This document shows, one piece after another, positions 34,422 through 43,196 of a stretch of 43,450 bases of DNA (position 1 is the stretch's first letter; the number at the start of each line of letters is the position of its first letter). The notes under the pieces are model-generated. The model ran no database searches. It saw nothing but the letters and a program-made list of their open reading frames with translations, and had not been told where the DNA came from. The DNA lies in contig VKHO01000061.1 in assembly GCA_011125455.1 (NCBI GenBank), positions 1 to 43,450 on the forward strand, in the 5' to 3' direction. Both the position numbers and the translations under genes were made by a program. This DNA comes from Chlamydiales bacterium STE3. Lineage in GTDB: Bacteria > Chlamydiota > Chlamydiia > Chlamydiales > Parachlamydiaceae.

Positions 34422-35075
34422 ATGGCGCGTGTTACTAAGCGGTTACGCAATTTAGTCAAGTTTGAAGAAGAAGTACGCCAGCAAGGTTATAAAATGATTG
34501 CTGGAATCGATGAAGCAGGGCGCGGGCCCCTAGCGGGTCCTGTAACTGCGGCTGCATGCATTATCCCTGAAGGGTGCTTTTTCCCAAACATCAATGATAG
34601 CAAAAAGCTCTCGGCTTCTCAAAGAGAAGCTCTATTTTGTCAAATTACTGAAACCCCATCGATCTTCTTCGGAATTGGTATCATCAATCATACAATGATT
34701 GATGCGATCAATATTTATCAAGCAACTATCCAAGCTATGTTGCTTGCCGTCAAAAACCTTGTTGTAAAAGCGGATTTCCTACTTGTCGACGGCCTCTCCC
34801 TCCCTCATGAAGATATTCCTGCGAAAAAAATTATTAAAGGCGATACACTTTCTCAATCCATCATGGCAGCAGCTATACTTGCTAAAGTAACGCGGGATCG
34901 ATTAATGATAAAGTATGATGAAGAGTGGCCAGAGTATGGGTTCAAACAACATAAGGGCTATAGCACCAAGCAGCATTTTGAGGCTCTTAAGCTGTATGGG
35001 CCTTCTCCGATCCATCGAAATTTTAAGCCAGTACAAGCTTTAAAGGGACTCCAAGCAGCTTGGAATAGTAACTGA
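34422..35075 (+). CDS. rnhB: Ribonuclease HII
   Basis: This 217-residue type 2 RNase H has AGIDEAGRGPLAGPV, with the catalytic Asp-Glu pair near residues 29-30, NDSKKLSASQRE and VDGLSLP. The conserved IVPKAD-equivalent is KKIIKGDTLSQSIMAAAILAKVTRDRLM (given in parts). It cleaves RNA next to DNA, for removal of misincorporated ribonucleotides. It ends the plus-strand run, and two minus-strand unknown genes follow. Confidence 0.96.
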   Translation: MARVTKRLRNLVKFEEEVRQQGYKMIAGIDEAGRGPLAGPVTAAACIIPEGCFFPNINDSKKLSASQREALFCQITETPSIFFGIGIINHTMIDAINIYQATIQAMLLAVKNLVVKADFLLVDGLSLPHEDIPAKKIIKGDTLSQSIMAAAILAKVTRDRLMIKYDEEWPEYGFKQHKGYSTKQHFEALKLYGPSPIHRNFKPVQALKGLQAAWNSN

Positions 35076-35083
35076 GAGAATCA

Positions 35084-36214
35084 TTATCCTAGAAGTGGTA
35101 AAATGGATCTACGGAGTGCTAGAGCATTTTTTTGAAGATAATTTTCAAAATCCTTTGGGTGGCTAATTTCCTTATCGATGTAATCTTTGATCAACCAGAG
35201 GCCTGTTTTCTCTAAAATGGCTTTAAGTAGATTGAAGTCTTCTTTCTGTTCTTCCCTAAGCCTTACAAGTTGATCGAAATCAAGATGCCGATTGAGCTTT
35301 CCAATGAAATCTGAAGGATGAGCAAAAAAATCAGCAAAGAACAGTATTGCTGTAATATTGGCCTTACTATCAAAGGCGATATGCTCGGCGAGTTCCTTTA
35401 CATTTTCGCATTTTTGCAAAATATAATCGTGTGTTTTTTGCCATTCTCGGACAACGGCCTCTTCAATCTTATTTTCAAAAGCAAGTGCAGAGTTTGAGCA
35501 TAATTTAGTGAAGGCATTATCCAATAAATTAGCTTTCAACTCATCAATTGTCTGATTGAGCAAGGAAATTTTTAAAATAAGTGTTTCTCCCGATAATCCT
35601 AGGCTTTCTGCTCTATGATAAAAATTTTGTATAGAGTCTAGCTCTTTAATGCTATTTTCCTTGTGGTAGATAGATCTATCCGCTACAAGCTCAACAATAT
35701 TTGATTGAAGCTGATCGATAATTTTTTCAGCAGCTTGTGGAAGTTGCGTTTGCACTTCAAAAGGGCAGTGCTCAGAATAGACTTTTTCAATAAATTGAAG
35801 GCTTGCAGCAAAATGAGTGAGGTTGGCATTTTTTTCTAAGGGGCTGATAACTTCTTGAAAAAGCATTTCTTCAGAAAGTTCTTTGGGCTTCCCAAAGAAA
35901 ATTGCTCTAAAAATTTTATTAATTTGGCTTAAATTTTGATAAGCACAAACTCTATTGCGAGAAGCTTGCTGGATGACTCTATAGTTATTAAAAAAACAGG
36001 TTTGCTGAGTCTCACTTTTATAAAAACTTTGGTCGCGATTCATTTTCAATAGAAGAGAAATAACTAAATGAGAATCGTATCTTTTTCTGTAAAAAATACG
36101 ATGAAGTAATTTTTTAAACCCACATTTCTGAGGGAATTCTAGGTAAAGCTCGCCATTTTTAGAGTAAAGGCGTTCTGAACCATTTAGCTTATAAGTATAG
36201 GGATCGAAGTTCAT
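35084..36214 (-). CDS. Unknown lineage-type protein, helical
   Basis: This 376-residue protein is unrecognised. It begins NFDPYTYKLNGSERLYSKNG (beta-like) and a basic stretch, GFKKLLHRIFYRKRYDS, and then becomes almost entirely helical. There is a coiled-coil-like core (VISPLEKNANLTHFAASLQF, SLLNQTIDELKANLLDNA). It has no clear membrane segment or signal sequence. It lies 28 bases behind the next minus-strand gene and is probably co-transcribed with it. The two genes interrupt the otherwise plus-strand order between rnhB and yicC-gmk. The helical, charged make-up would fit a secreted or cytoskeletal protein, but I have no motif to support that. Confidence 0.65.
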   Translation of the reverse strand: MNFDPYTYKLNGSERLYSKNGELYLEFPQKCGFKKLLHRIFYRKRYDSHLVISLLLKMNRDQSFYKSETQQTCFFNNYRVIQQASRNRVCAYQNLSQINKIFRAIFFGKPKELSEEMLFQEVISPLEKNANLTHFAASLQFIEKVYSEHCPFEVQTQLPQAAEKIIDQLQSNIVELVADRSIYHKENSIKELDSIQNFYHRAESLGLSGETLILKISLLNQTIDELKANLLDNAFTKLCSNSALAFENKIEEAVVREWQKTHDYILQKCENVKELAEHIAFDSKANITAILFFADFFAHPSDFIGKLNRHLDFDQLVRLREEQKEDFNLLKAILEKTGLWLIKDYIDKEISHPKDFENYLQKNALALRRSILPLLG

Positions 36215-36242
36215 TGGTCTATTCTTTAGTAGAAATAAAAAA

Positions 36243-36938
36243 TTATTTGATTAAATATTTTTTTATTTCCTCTGCTTTTAAAAAATATTTTTGGATTTTG
36301 TTTTTTAGAAATTGGTATTTTTCTAGTTCTTGGTTTTCTTCTTTTAGTTTTTTGCGTTTTTCCTGATTGACTTTTTCGTCTTTTGCCAAATCGACCATTC
36401 TTGTAGAGAATGCTTTCGAGAGCTTAATGTGAAGTTTAAAAGAAATATCGTTTTTAAAGTGCTCAATGAGGGGAGTTTTTATAGTTAATGAAAGCTTTTT
36501 TGTGTGGGTATTTTGCTCATCTGCTGGCTTGTGTTTTCCGCTATTAGCATCGAGTCCAGACTCCTTTTCTAGCTCTTGGATGAGTAGCTTTAAATTTTTT
36601 GATTGTTCTGCATTCATTTCACAGAACTCAACTTCATCATTGCTATTAGAAAGGTTTAAAATAGTACTACTTAAAATGTTGGCTTTGCTAATGCTAGAGG
36701 ATAATGGAAGAGCCTGGGTGAGAGTTTTTTTATTTAAGTAGAGGCGATTTTCGTCTTTAGAGTGCAGGGCAAGCATTCCGTTTGAAATGAGTAGGGAAAG
36801 TTCTTTAACTAAGTCAGTATGATTTGATTCAAAAGGCAACAAAATGGGGGTGAAGTTAAGGCGTTGGTCAATTCTTTCAATTTTTACTAGTTGAAGACCT
36901 GAAGATTGGTAGTGAGATAATAAACTATGAACTCTCAT
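36243..36938 (-). CDS. Unknown lineage-type protein, coiled-coil C-terminus
   Basis: This 231-residue protein is unrecognised. Residues 1-90 look mixed alpha-beta (MRVHSLLSHYQSSGLQLVKI, MLALHSKDENRLYLNKK). The middle (ESGLDANSGKHKPADEQNTH) is low-complexity and likely disordered. The end is a lysine- and glutamate-rich coiled coil (EKRKKLKEENQELEKYQF). It is the first gene of a two-gene minus-strand unit with the 376-residue protein 28 bases downstream. About 200 bases separate it from divergent yicC, and that gap should hold both promoters. The gene is AT-rich, more so than the ribosomal genes around it. Confidence 0.6.
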   Translation of the reverse strand: MRVHSLLSHYQSSGLQLVKIERIDQRLNFTPILLPFESNHTDLVKELSLLISNGMLALHSKDENRLYLNKKTLTQALPLSSSISKANILSSTILNLSNSNDEVEFCEMNAEQSKNLKLLIQELEKESGLDANSGKHKPADEQNTHTKKLSLTIKTPLIEHFKNDISFKLHIKLSKAFSTRMVDLAKDEKVNQEKRKKLKEENQELEKYQFLKNKIQKYFLKAEEIKKYLIK

Positions 36939-37137
36939 AAAAACTCTGTTTTTGTTTAAAACTTACGTGCAAAAATTTTATTAAATTACAAAATTTAAAT
37001 CAATGAGATTTAATTCTTATTCTTCTGATGAGAAAGTAATTTCTTAGGGAAGTTTTAGTTATTTAAAGCTTTAAAATTAAGCTCAATTGAGTTAACCTTC
37101 TTTTTCTTCTTCAAAAGCACTTATCTGGTTAAAACTT

Positions 37138-38025
37138 ATGATTCGAAGCATGACAGCTTATGGAAAAGGGGTTGCAGAAAGTCCCGCGGGTCGAATTGTT
37201 GCGGAAATTCAATCTATTAATCGCAAACATTTTGATTTAAATATTAACCTTCCAAAAGAGTTAGCTTTTTTTGACCCTGAAATTAGAGAGTGGTTAAAAA
37301 CTGCTGTGGGCCGAGGGCTAATCAACTTGCGTATTTCCCTCCTCAACCAAAATAGGAATTTGGGAAAACTCGCGTTAAATCTTTGTCTTTTAGAACAGTA
37401 TAAAGCCGCTTTTGAAGAGTTGCAATCACAATTGAATGTCCCAACTCTTTCCGATGAGCGTTTTCTCTACTTTCTTTTAGAGCAGCCTTCTTTATTTTCT
37501 TACGAATCCATGCAAGAGGATTCTTCGCTTAAAAATTTATTAAAGGAAGCTGTTGATCAGGCTTTGCAAAATTTTCTTGATATGAAAGTTGAGGAAGGTC
37601 AAGCCTTAGTAAAAGACTTTTCCTTAAGGCTTAAGATGATCCATGCGTCTTTAGAATCTATTGAGCCTATTATTAAAAGCTCGCCTGGTAAGTACCGCGA
37701 TAAACTGACTAAAAGACTAATAGAAATTAGTGAAAATCAAGAACTTGTTGATCAACGTATTCTTGTTGAAGTTGCGCTATTTGCCGATAAAGTGGATGTT
37801 TCTGAAGAAATGACTCGCTTTCAATCGCATCTTGCTCACTTTGATCAACTTATCCATGGCCAAGGGGAAGTGGGAGGGAAAAAGTTAGATTTTTTACTTC
37901 AAGAGCTATTCAGAGAAATCAACACGATGAATTCTAAAATGTCTGATCTTAAAGGGGCGCAGCTATGCCTGCAGATTAAAGGAGAATTAGAGAAAATTCG
38001 CGAGCAGGTGCAGAATATTGAGTAG
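37138..38025 (+). CDS. yicC: YicC-family endoribonuclease
   Basis: This 295-residue YicC/YloC-family protein begins IRSMTAYGKGVAESPAG, followed by EIQSINRKHFDLNINLPKEL. The C-terminal DUF1732-type block contains RILVEVALFADKVDVSEEM, LDFLLQELFREINTMNSKM and GELEKIREQVQN. YicC proteins act as stress-related endoribonucleases. The gene sits before gmk and rpoZ, a common bacterial arrangement, and its end overlaps the gmk start by 8 bases. Confidence 0.94.
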   Translation: MIRSMTAYGKGVAESPAGRIVAEIQSINRKHFDLNINLPKELAFFDPEIREWLKTAVGRGLINLRISLLNQNRNLGKLALNLCLLEQYKAAFEELQSQLNVPTLSDERFLYFLLEQPSLFSYESMQEDSSLKNLLKEAVDQALQNFLDMKVEEGQALVKDFSLRLKMIHASLESIEPIIKSSPGKYRDKLTKRLIEISENQELVDQRILVEVALFADKVDVSEEMTRFQSHLAHFDQLIHGQGEVGGKKLDFLLQELFREINTMNSKMSDLKGAQLCLQIKGELEKIREQVQNIE

Positions 38026-38635
38026 CACAATGGCGCTGTTAGGCAACCTAAAAAGAGGATTAATTTTTATTGTAAGTGCGCCTGCTGGTACGGGTAAAAC
38101 TACACTTGTCAACCTTCTTACAAGTGAATTTGCAAATATAAAGCAAAGTCTCTCTTTTACTACGCGCCAAAAACGCCCAGGAGAAGAGCAGGGCGTGCAT
38201 TACCAATTTGTTACCCCTGCTGAATTTGAGCAAAAAATTGCTAAAGGAGACTTCTTAGAATACGCCAAAGTTCATGGTCATTATTATGGAACATCGCGAA
38301 GTTGGGTAGAAGGAGAAGTGGTTAAAGGGAATCATGTGATCCTTGTGATCGACACCCAAGGTGCATTGCAGTTAAAGGGCGAACTTCAAGCCGTATTTAT
38401 TTTTGTAAAACCTCCTTCATTAGCTGTTTTAAGGTCTAGACTGCTGCAAAGAAAAACTGATAGTATCGGAGAAATTGAAAGACGTATAGAATGGGCAAGA
38501 ACTGAATTAGAGCTCATTCCTAACTATGACTATGTGATTTTAAATGAACAGCTATCGGTAGCTTATCAAGTTTTGAGAAGCATTATTATCGCAGAGGGGC
38601 ATAAAATAAGTTATGCTCATGGCGATGATGGCTAG
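38018..38635 (+). CDS. gmk: Guanylate kinase
   Basis: This 205-residue kinase has the P-loop SAPAGTGKTTL and the GMP-binding FTTRQKRPGEEQGVHY and DFLEYAKVHGHYYGT blocks. It also has IDTQGALQLK and the lid ERRIEWARTEL. It phosphorylates GMP to GDP. The start is either TTG at 38018, preceded by AGGTG 7 bases upstream, or ATG at 38030 with no good ribosome-binding site; I prefer TTG. It overlaps yicC by 8 bases. Confidence 0.95.
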   Translation: MSSTMALLGNLKRGLIFIVSAPAGTGKTTLVNLLTSEFANIKQSLSFTTRQKRPGEEQGVHYQFVTPAEFEQKIAKGDFLEYAKVHGHYYGTSRSWVEGEVVKGNHVILVIDTQGALQLKGELQAVFIFVKPPSLAVLRSRLLQRKTDSIGEIERRIEWARTELELIPNYDYVILNEQLSVAYQVLRSIIIAEGHKISYAHGDDG

Positions 38636-38667
38636 GGATTAATTTCCAACAGTATTTTTAAGAAAAA

Positions 38668-38720
38668 TTGCGACGTTAGTTTTGCATTTCTATTAGTGTT
38701 CGAATAAGGTTCTTCGAACA
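38668..38720 (+). promoter_or_regulatory. Promoter with palindrome at the start site, upstream of rpoZ-metG
   Basis: TTGCGA (38668-38673) and TATTAG (38691-38696) are separated by exactly 17 bases, each matching 4 of 6 consensus positions. Directly after it TGTTCGAA (38697-38704) and TTCGAACA (38713-38720) are perfect inverted repeats with an 8-base gap. A repressor bound there would cover the transcription start. The regulator is unknown. Confidence 0.45.
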
Positions 38721-38751
38721 TATTTAACATTTATACTTAAACAGGGAAGTT

Positions 38752-39051
38752 ATGGAAACAAAAGACAATTTAACAAATGAGACGCTTGGAACAAAATTTA
38801 AAAGCCAGTTTGATCTTGTAAATTATGCGATTAGATACGTGGATCGGTATATCAAAAGTGGCAGAGCTCCTCGCGTTATCAAATTTGAAATACAAAACCC
38901 AGCTGCTCTAGTACTCGAAGAAATTCGCCAAGGGAAGGATGAGTATGAGGATGCTTTTGAAGAAGTGAAAACCATTCCTTTCGAAGAGAAAGATTTTGAA
39001 GAAGCAAATGCTCAAAGATTAGAAAGAAAAAGAAATCGTCGATTTTCATAA
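38752..39051 (+). CDS. rpoZ: RNA polymerase omega-like subunit
   Basis: This 99-residue protein carries FDLVNYAIRYVDRYIKSG, followed by NPAALVLEEIRQGKDEYED. The order YxLVxxAxxRAR ... P-x-x-x-A-L-x-E-I-x-x-G is the omega fold, although the match is loose and the basic part is replaced by RYIKSGRAPRV. Omega helps assemble and stabilise RNA polymerase beta-prime. The position after gmk supports this, since gmk-rpoZ adjacency is widespread. The C-terminus is charged (AQRLERKRNRRFS). Confidence 0.7.
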   Translation: METKDNLTNETLGTKFKSQFDLVNYAIRYVDRYIKSGRAPRVIKFEIQNPAALVLEEIRQGKDEYEDAFEEVKTIPFEEKDFEEANAQRLERKRNRRFS

Positions 39052-39073
39052 TCCTTTGTGAGTTTTTATTCCG

Positions 39074-39688
39074 ATGGATACTCAAGCAAATTTTGTTCTT
39101 TTTGTGTTGGTAGTTCTCACTGTGCTCGTTCTGTTAATTATTTATTTTGCCTACAGCCTAAGGCAGAATCGGGATGGCAGTTGCCCAAGCCCTTACACTG
39201 GATTACCTCTTAGAAAAGCGCGAGAATTGACGTTTTCTACAAAGGACCAGATATTGCGTTACCTCTATCAGCTGCATGATTACGATAATCGCATGTTTGA
39301 TATTGAAAAGGCAGCTTTGTGTAGAGAGACTGGGAGGCTTTTCCCTGACGCAGTTAAGTGGAATGATAAAATTAAGGTAGATTGGTCTTTCATTCAAAAA
39401 CGCTATCAAGGAAATTTTGTCTCTTGGGGAAGCTTGAGTGAAGATAGCAAAAAAGAGATTCGCGCTGCTCATAATAACTTAAATGGTTTTCAAACAGAGT
39501 ATTCGTCGGAACAACCTGCACCACGTATGATTGAAGCAGACATTGCTTTGATCAAACCAGGTCCTCTGTACGTTGATATCGAAACTAAAGTACTTTTAGG
39601 ATGGAAGGAAATTCCCCATACGGAACTTGAAGTACTCATCGTTCAAAAACCCAGAAAGATAGCTTTAATAAATGTCGAACAAAAATAA
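39074..39688 (+). CDS. Single-helix membrane protein, unknown
   Basis: This 204-residue protein has one N-terminal membrane helix, FVLFVLVVLTVLVLLIIYFA (about 8-27), and then a soluble domain of about 170 residues. The domain includes CPSPYTGLPLRKARELTFST, RYLYQLHDYDNRMFDIEKAA and KVDWSFIQKRYQGNFVSWGS. The sequence is well organised and looks conserved, but I do not recognise it. The domain probably lies in the periplasm or cytoplasm depending on orientation. Its stop overlaps the metG start by 17 bases, so translation may be coupled. In Chlamydiaceae I do not recall a gene between the rpoZ-like gene and metG. Confidence 0.75.
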   Translation: MDTQANFVLFVLVVLTVLVLLIIYFAYSLRQNRDGSCPSPYTGLPLRKARELTFSTKDQILRYLYQLHDYDNRMFDIEKAALCRETGRLFPDAVKWNDKIKVDWSFIQKRYQGNFVSWGSLSEDSKKEIRAAHNNLNGFQTEYSSEQPAPRMIEADIALIKPGPLYVDIETKVLLGWKEIPHTELEVLIVQKPRKIALINVEQK

Positions 39689-41729
39689 TCCTAAAAGACC
39701 ACAGAAAATTCTTATTACTTCAGCACTCCCTTATGCGAACGGGCCCTTGCATTTTGGACATATTGCAGGAGCCTATCTTCCAGCAGATTGTTATGCTCGT
39801 TTTGAAAGACTAATGCAAAATGATGTTCTCTTTATTTCGGGTTCTGATGAATATGGGATTGCCATTACTCTTAGCGCCGAATTAGCCCACCGATCCCCTG
39901 AAGAGCATGTCGCTATTTTTCATGAAACGAATAAAAAATTTTTTCAAAAATTAAAGATTTCATTCGATCACTTTTCAAGAACATCGTGGCCGGGACACCA
40001 AGCACCAGTTCAGCAATATTTTGCCGACCTTTTAACTAATGGCTTCATTGAAGAAAGGACAACCGATCAACTCTATTCCGAGGCTGATAGCAAATTTCTC
40101 GCCGATCGCTATGTGGTTGGAACATGTCCAAAATGTGGTTTTAATGAGGCTAGAGGAGATGAATGCCCAAAATGTGGCGCTTCTTATGAGGCAACAGATT
40201 TAATTGATCCTCGCTCCAAATTGTCTAATGCAAAGTTAAGCAAAAAGCAAACAAAGCATTGGTTTTTGCTTTTGGATAAGTGTAAAGAGAAACTCACCTC
40301 ATGGGTTGAGCAGAAAAACTGGAAACCAAATGTGACTAATTTTGTGAAGGGCTATATTAAAGAATTAAGGCCTCGTGCGATTACTCGCGACATGAATTGG
40401 GGAGTTCCTATCCCATTGCCTAATACAGAAGGAAAAGTTCTCTATGTCTGGTTTGATGCCCCAATTGGCTATATTTCAGCAACTATGGAATGGGCATTAC
40501 TAGAGAAAACGCCGGAGAGATGGAAAGACTATTGGTGCGACCCTCAGACTAAACTTGTTCACTTTATCGGCAAAGATAATATTCCCTTTCATGCAGTTAT
40601 TTTCCCCGCCATGACAATGGGGCAAAATCAGCCTTTTAAGTTAGTTGATGAACTGCCTGCTAATGAGTTTTATAACCTAGAGGGGCGCCAATTCAGCAAA
40701 TCAGATGGCTGGACTATTGATTTAGAAGAGTTTTTCAATTCCTATACGGTGGATCAAATACGTTATGCGATAGCTTCTAATGCTCCAGAAACCTCTGATT
40801 CCGAATTTACTTGGCATGACTTTCAATTGCGCTGCAATAGCGATTTATTAGGCAAGTGGGGGAATTTAGTTAATCGAGTGGTGGTGTTCGCTCATAACCA
40901 TTCCGGTGGTTGTGTTCCTGCTTTAGATAACTTGCAGCCGGTAGACTTTGAGTTTTTAGAAAATATCCGTCGAGTCTCCAGCCTGGCAAAAGGAGCATAT
41001 GGTCAATTTAAACTGCGTAAAGCGAGCCAACTGATCATGGAACTTGCCCAAATCGGTAATGGGTATTTCGACAGCAAGCGCCCCTGGGAAGATGCCAAAA
41101 AAGCTGATGGAAAAGCTCGCTTGGAGACAACCATTGCTTGCTGCTTTGAGTGTTTAAAAGCTTTAGCATTAATCTCTTATCCAGTTATCCCCGACGCAGC
41201 ACAAAAGCTCTTTCACCTCATTGGTTTTTCTGGACTCTTGGAAGATAGGGATTGGGATGTCCTTTTATCCGAGACGATTTCTCCCGGACAATCTCTAGAG
41301 CAGCCAACGCTATTCTTTAAAAGGATTGAAGATGAGCAGATCAGCGAGGAAGTAAGAAAACTTAAGCAGCTTAGCAAAAGCAAAGAGTCTAAAAAAGTAG
41401 AAGATAAGGGTCTTATTTCTTATGAAGACTTTCAGAAGTTGGATCTAAGAGTCGGCAAAATCATGGAAGCCGAACCTGTTTCTAAAAGCAAAAAGCTTTT
41501 TAAGCTTCAAGTAGATATTGGTTCTGAAACAAGACAAATTGTTGCCGGAATAAGAGAGCACTATGAAGCAGAGCAGTTAATTGGCAAGAAAGTTGTTGTT
41601 GTTGCAAATCTAAAGCCTGCCACTTTGATGGGAGTTGAAAGCCAAGGGATGCTATTAGCTGGGAAAGATGAGCACATATTAGAGCTCGTCTCCATCACTG
41701 ATGTGCGTGCCGGTGGGGCAGTTTCTTAA
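39672..41729 (+). CDS. metG: Methionyl-tRNA synthetase with tRNA-binding domain
   Basis: This 685-residue class I synthetase has the HIGH motif HFGH at residues 27-30 (PLHFGH) and the KMSKS-type motif FSKSD at 341-345. It has a zinc knuckle with paired CPKCG segments near residues 151-170. The C-terminal OB-fold (YEDFQKLDLRVGKIMEAE through IVAGIREHYEAEQLIGKK and VVVANLKPATLMGVESQGML) is the Arc1p-like tRNA-binding domain that also dimerises the enzyme. It charges initiator and elongator tRNA-Met. It closes the chlamydial-order block and ends in a hairpin. Confidence 0.97.
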   Translation: MSNKNNPKRPQKILITSALPYANGPLHFGHIAGAYLPADCYARFERLMQNDVLFISGSDEYGIAITLSAELAHRSPEEHVAIFHETNKKFFQKLKISFDHFSRTSWPGHQAPVQQYFADLLTNGFIEERTTDQLYSEADSKFLADRYVVGTCPKCGFNEARGDECPKCGASYEATDLIDPRSKLSNAKLSKKQTKHWFLLLDKCKEKLTSWVEQKNWKPNVTNFVKGYIKELRPRAITRDMNWGVPIPLPNTEGKVLYVWFDAPIGYISATMEWALLEKTPERWKDYWCDPQTKLVHFIGKDNIPFHAVIFPAMTMGQNQPFKLVDELPANEFYNLEGRQFSKSDGWTIDLEEFFNSYTVDQIRYAIASNAPETSDSEFTWHDFQLRCNSDLLGKWGNLVNRVVVFAHNHSGGCVPALDNLQPVDFEFLENIRRVSSLAKGAYGQFKLRKASQLIMELAQIGNGYFDSKRPWEDAKKADGKARLETTIACCFECLKALALISYPVIPDAAQKLFHLIGFSGLLEDRDWDVLLSETISPGQSLEQPTLFFKRIEDEQISEEVRKLKQLSKSKESKKVEDKGLISYEDFQKLDLRVGKIMEAEPVSKSKKLFKLQVDIGSETRQIVAGIREHYEAEQLIGKKVVVVANLKPATLMGVESQGMLLAGKDEHILELVSITDVRAGGAVS

Positions 41730-41733
41730 GACA

Positions 41734-41758
41734 GGGTGAGCCGAGGGTATGCTCACCC
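41734..41758. terminator. Terminator between convergent metG and 475-residue gene
   Basis: GGGTGAGC (41734-41741) and GCTCACCC (41751-41758) form a perfect 8-bp GC-rich stem with a 9-base loop, 5 bases after metG. It lies in the 39-base gap between convergent genes and may serve both. There is no long T-run on either side. Confidence 0.65.
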
Positions 41759-41768
41759 ACTCATTAAG

Positions 41769-43196
41769 CTAGGCTGCTTCAGAAGCAGGTCGGTCTGAGG
41801 ATATCGATCTTTCGCTTTCCCTATCGTTTAGATGAGATGAACTTCGTTGGTCAGCATTTCTCTTCGCTCTATTACTGATGATTTTTTCGACGGCAAGCTT
41901 GTCTTCCTTGATAAATTCCGGTGTTTCTACCTTTTTAATCTCTTTGCCTTTGTAGCGCTTAAAAAAGTGCATTCCAAGGCCAATTCCTGCGATCGCTAAT
42001 CCAAGAGATGGTAAAAGAATCGGAAGGACACCAGCACCGAGAGGTGTGCCAAAAAGCCCTACGAAAAAGAGAACGGTGCTTCCTGCAACTAGAGCAATAA
42101 CAGCTCCGTTTAAAACAATGCTCATTCCTTGTTTAAGCTGCTCTAAGCGCGCATTAGACTTTTTAAAGTTCCACTTTTCAAGTTTTTGCGTTTGCAACGT
42201 TTCAACTTGTTTGATGTCCCCGGCAAATTTTGCAAGAGCTTTTTTAGTAGGTGTCAGATTAAGGCGTTTTTCGATTTTTTTCCAAGAAAGCTCTTTTGTG
42301 ACCACCTGTTTATATTCTGCTTTCTTTTTGTTAAGCGTTGCAAGAAGGTCCTTGTCAATTTTATCCCATTTTCGCAATTTGCGATCTACCTTATTTGGTA
42401 CAATTTTGTGAGGAAGACTTAAAGTTTTAGTAAAGCAACGCTGTATTTTATTTTGCTTGCTTAATTTAGCTTCATTTCTAGCAATAGCTGCAATTTTCTT
42501 TTTCCGCCATTTGCTTACTTTGTAGTTGCTCGAATCTTGTTTTTCCTCTAGCTTCTTGATAGAAACCTTTAATTTTTCTCCTTCTTCTTTGTACTTGTGA
42601 ATGCGCACTGCGCATTTGTCGGTATCAAGCGGAGTTGCCCAGAAGTTTCTTTTTTCGTTCATATGATCAATCTTTTTGGCAAGGTTGATAAGTGTCCCCA
42701 CAGCAATTCCAATATCTACGGCTGCCTTTGTTCCTTCAATCCAGCTAATAAACGTTCCAAGTGGGATCACAGAAACAGCTCCAAAAATGGGGATTTTACC
42801 GATCGCAGCGGAGACTTTTCCTAAGTTAATCCATTTAAAAGTATCCATGAGTTTAACAATGCTTAAAACACCTGAAGTCAATCCTAAAACAGAGCTGGCC
42901 AGCTTAGCTACGCTTTTAGCGGTCAGCACATCATGAGTGCTCTTAAAGACGCCTAAAACTTTAAAAAACTCGGAAAACCCTTTAAAAAAGTGAGCAGGGG
43001 CAGCACTAAATGGAGCAACCTTGTCAAAGATGGCTAAAAATTCAAATAATCGCCTTGCAAATTTTGCAACTGCATTTGCTGTTCCAGCATCAGCAGCTTC
43101 CTTAGCTACAAAGCCAAGTCCTTTTTTAAAATTTGCATATCCCTGTTGGACCGGTAAAAAGGCTCCTGAAGAGATGTTATTTGTGGTAGATGACAT
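41769..43196 (-). CDS. Large unknown membrane protein, Inc/effector-like
   Basis: This 475-residue protein has two hydrophobic regions. Residues about 95-185 contain KLASSVLGLTSGVLSIVKLM, IFGAVSVIPLGTFISWIEG and DIGIAVGTLINLAKK. Residues about 365-420 contain IVLNGAVIALVAGSTVLFFV and LGAGVLPILLPSLGLAIAGI, a bilobed hairpin. Between them (195-355) is a strongly basic, lysine-rich helical section (KWRKKKIAAIARNEAKLSKQ). The N-terminal 20 residues are uncharged and Ser/Thr/Asn-rich (MSSTTNNISSGAFLPVQQ), the composition seen in type III secreted chlamydial proteins. The bilobed hydrophobic hairpin resembles inclusion-membrane proteins. No family name is certain. It is convergent with metG across a hairpin. 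Confidence 0.75.
   Translation of the reverse strand: MSSTTNNISSGAFLPVQQGYANFKKGLGFVAKEAADAGTANAVAKFARRLFEFLAIFDKVAPFSAAPAHFFKGFSEFFKVLGVFKSTHDVLTAKSVAKLASSVLGLTSGVLSIVKLMDTFKWINLGKVSAAIGKIPIFGAVSVIPLGTFISWIEGTKAAVDIGIAVGTLINLAKKIDHMNEKRNFWATPLDTDKCAVRIHKYKEEGEKLKVSIKKLEEKQDSSNYKVSKWRKKKIAAIARNEAKLSKQNKIQRCFTKTLSLPHKIVPNKVDRKLRKWDKIDKDLLATLNKKKAEYKQVVTKELSWKKIEKRLNLTPTKKALAKFAGDIKQVETLQTQKLEKWNFKKSNARLEQLKQGMSIVLNGAVIALVAGSTVLFFVGLFGTPLGAGVLPILLPSLGLAIAGIGLGMHFFKRYKGKEIKKVETPEFIKEDKLAVEKIISNRAKRNADQRSSSHLNDRESERSISSDRPASEAA

Noticed and set aside
42046-42411. 121-codon plus-strand frame inside the 475-residue gene
   Set aside because: It is antisense to a well-formed membrane protein, and its Ser/Phe/Leu-rich content is the mirror of lysine-rich coding sequence.
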